DNA of 64,000 nucleotides, taken from positions 62,001-126,000 of the forward strand of contig QPMI01000435.1 in NCBI GenBank assembly GCA_004431415.1. The letters are read 5' to 3'. Source of the stretch: Cyanophora paradoxa. Its lineage: Eukaryota > Glaucocystophyceae > Cyanophorales > Cyanophoraceae. The translations under genes and the position numbers were made by a program. The notes under the pieces are model-generated. The model was not told the origin of the DNA. It was given only the letters and a program-made list of their open reading frames with translations, and did no database searches. Positions 61,501-64,000 of this stretch are shown piece by piece (the first letter of the stretch is position 1; each line of letters starts with the position of its first letter).

Positions 61501-64000
61501 TCGCCGATCGACGCAGAGTCCTGCTGTGGGGGTACAGCTTCCGGGGCGGGCGAGGGCTGGGAGGTACCCGAGAGCGCGACGGGGCTCGGAGCAGAAGCTT
61601 CGGGCGGCGGAGTCGCGTCTGCAGCGGCCGGGGCCACTGGCCTAGAAGGAGAGGGGGGCGCCGCGGCGGCCGCCGTCGCGGCGGGGGGTACGACACCGCA
61701 AGAGGGGACGTCGTAGCGGGCTTCCGGCAGGAGTGCCACCGGGGGGGTAGGCAGGGCGGGGGCGGCGAGCGGAGGGAAAACAAGAGCGGCGACGGGCGCC
61801 GTTGGCAGCGCCAGAGCACGTCTCACATCGCCGATCACCGCCGAGTGCTGCGGCGGGCGTGTAGCTTCCGGGGCGAGCGAGGCCGGGGGTACCCGAGAGC
61901 GATGCGGGGCGCGGGGCGGGTGCCTCAGGCGGCGGGGTCACGTCTGCAGCGGCCGGGTCGCTGGCCTTGAAGGGGAGGGGACGTCGCGGCGGCCGCTGCC
62001 GCGGCGGGGGTGCGACACGCGAGAGGGGCCCCGTGGCGGGCTCCGAGAAGGAGCGCCGCCGGGGGGTACGCAGGGCGGGGCGGCGAGCGGGGGGCGGGCG
62101 TCGGGCGCTGCTGGCGGCGATAGGGCGCGTCTCCGTTCGCCGATCGACGCCGAGTCCTGCTGTGGGAGTACAGCTTCCGGGGCGGGCGAGAGCTGGGGGG
62201 TACCCGAGAGCGCGACGAGGCTCAGAGCAGAAGCCTCGGGCGGCGGAGTCGCGTCTGCAGCGGCCGGGGCCACTGGCCTAGAAGGAGAGGGGGGCGCCGC
62301 GGCGGCCGCCGTCGCGGCGGGGGGTACGACACCGCAAGAGGGGGCGTTGTGGCAGTCTCCCGGCAGGAGTGCCGCCGGGGGGGTACGCGGGGCGGGGGCG
62401 GCGAGCGGAGGGAGGGCGTCGGGCGCCGCTGACGGCGATAGGGCGCGTCCCCGTTCGCCGATCGACGCCGAGTCCTGCGGTGGGGGTACAGCTTCCGGGG
62501 CGGGCGAGGGCTGGGGGGTACCCGAGAGCGCGACGAGGCTCAGAGCAGAAGCCTCGGGCGGCGGAGTCGCGTCTGCAGCGGCCGGGGCCACTGGCCTAGA
62601 AGGAGAGGGGGGCGCCGCGGCGGCCGCCGTCGTGGCGGGGGGTACGACACCGCAAGAGGGGACGTCGTAGCGGGCTCCCGGCAGGAGTGCCACCGGGGGG
62701 GTACGCAGGGCGGGGGCGGCGAGCGGAGGGAAAACAAGAGCGGCGACGGGCGCCGTTGGCAGCGCCAGAGCACGTCTCACATCGCCGATCACCGCCGAGT
62801 GCTGCGGCGGGCGTGTAGCTTCCGGGGCGAGCGAGGGCCGGGGGTACCCGAGAGCGATGCGGGGCGCGGGCGGGTGCCTCAGGCGGCGGGTCACGTCTGC
62901 AGCGGCCGGGGTCGCTGGCCTTGAAGGGGAGGGGGACGTCGCGGCGGCCGCTGCCGCGGCGGGGGGTGCGACACCGCGAGAGGGGGCCCCGTGGCGGGCT
63001 CCGAGAAGGAGCGCCGCCGGGGGGGTACGCAGGGCGGGGGCGGCGAGCGGGGGGCGGGCGTCGGGCGCTGCTGGCGGCGATAGGGCGCGTCTCCGTTCGC
63101 CGATCGACGCCGAGTCCTGCTGTGGGAGTACAGCTTCCGGGGCGGGCGAGAGCTGGGGGGTACCCGAGAGCGCGACGAGGCTCAGAGCAGAAGCCTCGGG
63201 CGGCGGAGTCGCGTCTGCAGCGGCCGGGGCCACTGGCCTAGAAGGAGAGGGGGGCGCCGCGGCGGCCGCCGTCGCGGCGGGGGGTACGACACCGCAAGAG
63301 GGGGCGTTGTGGCAGTCTCCCGGCAGGAGTGCCGCCGGGGGGGCACGCGGGGCGGGGGCGGCGAGCGGAGGGCGGGCGTCGGGCGCCGCTGGCGGCGATA
63401 GGGCGCGTCTCCGTGCGCCGATCGACGCCGAGTCCTGCGGCGGGGATACAGCTTCCGGGGCGGGCGAGGGCTGGGGGGTACCCGAGAGCGCGACGGGGCT
63501 CGGAGCAGAAGCCTCGGGCGGCGGAGTCGCGTCTGCAGCGGCCGGGGCCACTGGCCTAGAGGGAGAGGGGGTCGTCGCGGCGGCCGCCGTCGCGGCGGGG
63601 GGTACGACACTGCAAGAGGGGGCGTCGTGGCAGTCTTCCGGCAGGAGTGCCGCCAGGGGGGTACGCGGGGCGGGGGCGGCGAGCGGAGGGAGGGCGTCGT
63701 GCGCCGCTGACGGCGTCGGGGCACGGCTTGGATCGCTGATCGGCGCCGAGTCCTGCGGCTGGGGTACAGTTTCCGGGGCGAGCAAGGGCCGGGGGGTACC
63801 CGGGAGCGCGGCGGGGCGCGGGGCGAAGGCCTCGGACGGCGGCGTCTGCATGGGGACCGGCATGGAGCAGGGGCTTGCGCCCTCTGTGGCGCTCTGCGCA
63901 AGAAAAGCAGTCCAGGGAAGGGGCGGGGGAGGTGTGACTGGCGAGGGGGGCGGGGACAGGCCAGCGGCGATTGGGACACCGAGCGCGAAGACAAAGCATA
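58562..64000 (-). CDS. Second retroelement-like gene, ORF1: Pro/Ala-rich repeat region plus gag-like domain, spliced, 5' incomplete
   Basis: The frame is open to the window edge. It begins with a hydrophobic stretch (FALGVPIAAGLS), runs through about ten 106-aa repeats, then enters a non-repetitive domain from about 60.3 kb (MAALASATAVSLGQLAHASS). Three short introns are supported by frame joins: 59578-59642 (GTCAGT...CTTAG, 65 nt), 59334-59400 (GTTCGT...TTCAG, 67 nt) and one ending at 58814 (58 or 70 nt). After splicing the protein reads FAVQKEEIPELQNLPLRLD, GENIIAIAAWNGAQELL and YVQGVFLSRPNQLDALAPW. It stops at 58562, overlapping ORF2. The block ALRVHSALGPTYLAAISPA resembles LINE ORF1, suggesting a gag-like role. 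Frame breaks in two repeat copies (about 61.95-62.1 and 62.85-62.9 kb) lie in G-runs. Confidence 0.5.
60450..63850. repeat. 318-bp coding repeat array, about ten units
   Basis: (A/G)CGTCTGCAG occurs at 60661, 60979, 61297, 61615, 61940, 62251, 62569, 62893, 63211 and 63529. Spacing is 318 bp except around 61940 and 62893, where single-base losses and small changes alter it. Each unit encodes 106 residues rich in Pro and Ala, containing PPPEASAPSP, DSASIGERGRALSP and CGVVPPAA-type blocks. Neighbouring units share variants, suggesting unequal exchange or conversion. Confidence 0.9.

Overview
The window looks like nuclear DNA of a GC-rich unicellular eukaryote, most likely a marine microalga. 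A haptophyte-like host is one possibility, but that is inference. The evidence is short spliceosomal introns (about 58-72 nt, one with a GC-AG donor/acceptor), a very large LINE-type retroelement, long proline/alanine-rich minisatellite coding arrays, and two integrated Polinton/Maverick-like viral elements that are much less GC-rich than the flanking DNA. No bacterial operon, rRNA or tRNA was seen.

Region 1-3779 is the right end of a first viral element (element 1). It holds a broken structural gene, a small zinc-binding protein, a ~49-aa protein conserved in the second element, an AdoMet decarboxylase, a repeat-rich tail (iterons, 63/72-bp tandem repeats, a 27-bp perfect hairpin) and a terminal repeat related to that of element 2. 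About 900 bp of GC-rich host-like DNA follows.

Region 4679-27584 is a complete second element (element 2) of 22,906 bp. It has 561-bp terminal inverted repeats and a 6-bp target-site duplication (TGGGCC). Left to right it carries an AdoMet decarboxylase, a DUF5710-like protein, an rve-type integrase, a 1,436-aa family B polymerase/SF1 helicase/HNH fusion, an AT-hook protein, small proteins, an A32-like packaging ATPase, two capsid-type proteins, a patatin-discoidin fusion, a membrane-anchored fibre and a tail-spike-like protein with an S74 intramolecular chaperone. Two upstream motif classes suggest separate control of replication and virion genes. Several genes carry single-base indels, mostly in homopolymers, so the copy is either decaying or imperfectly sequenced.

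Region 27.6-29.4 kb is host-like spacer. Region 29.4-48.2 kb (minus strand) is a giant LINE-like retroelement. ORF1 is gag-like. ORF2 is a polyprotein of more than 5,500 codons with a signal-peptide-like start, 17 in-register 44-aa repeats, several transmembrane-like segments, an APE-type endonuclease, a reverse transcriptase, an RNase H whose last motif lies over 1,000 codons downstream, two Ulp1-like protease domains and zinc fingers. Region 48.9-52.4 kb holds an integrase-like gene with a GC-AG intron and many short repeats. Region 52.5-55.8 kb (minus) is a many-exon gene of unknown function with a CW-like zinc finger. Region 55.9-64 kb (minus) is a second retroelement-like gene pair, related to the first LINE by its ORF1 and its 132-bp repeat array, but without endonuclease or reverse transcriptase inside the window.
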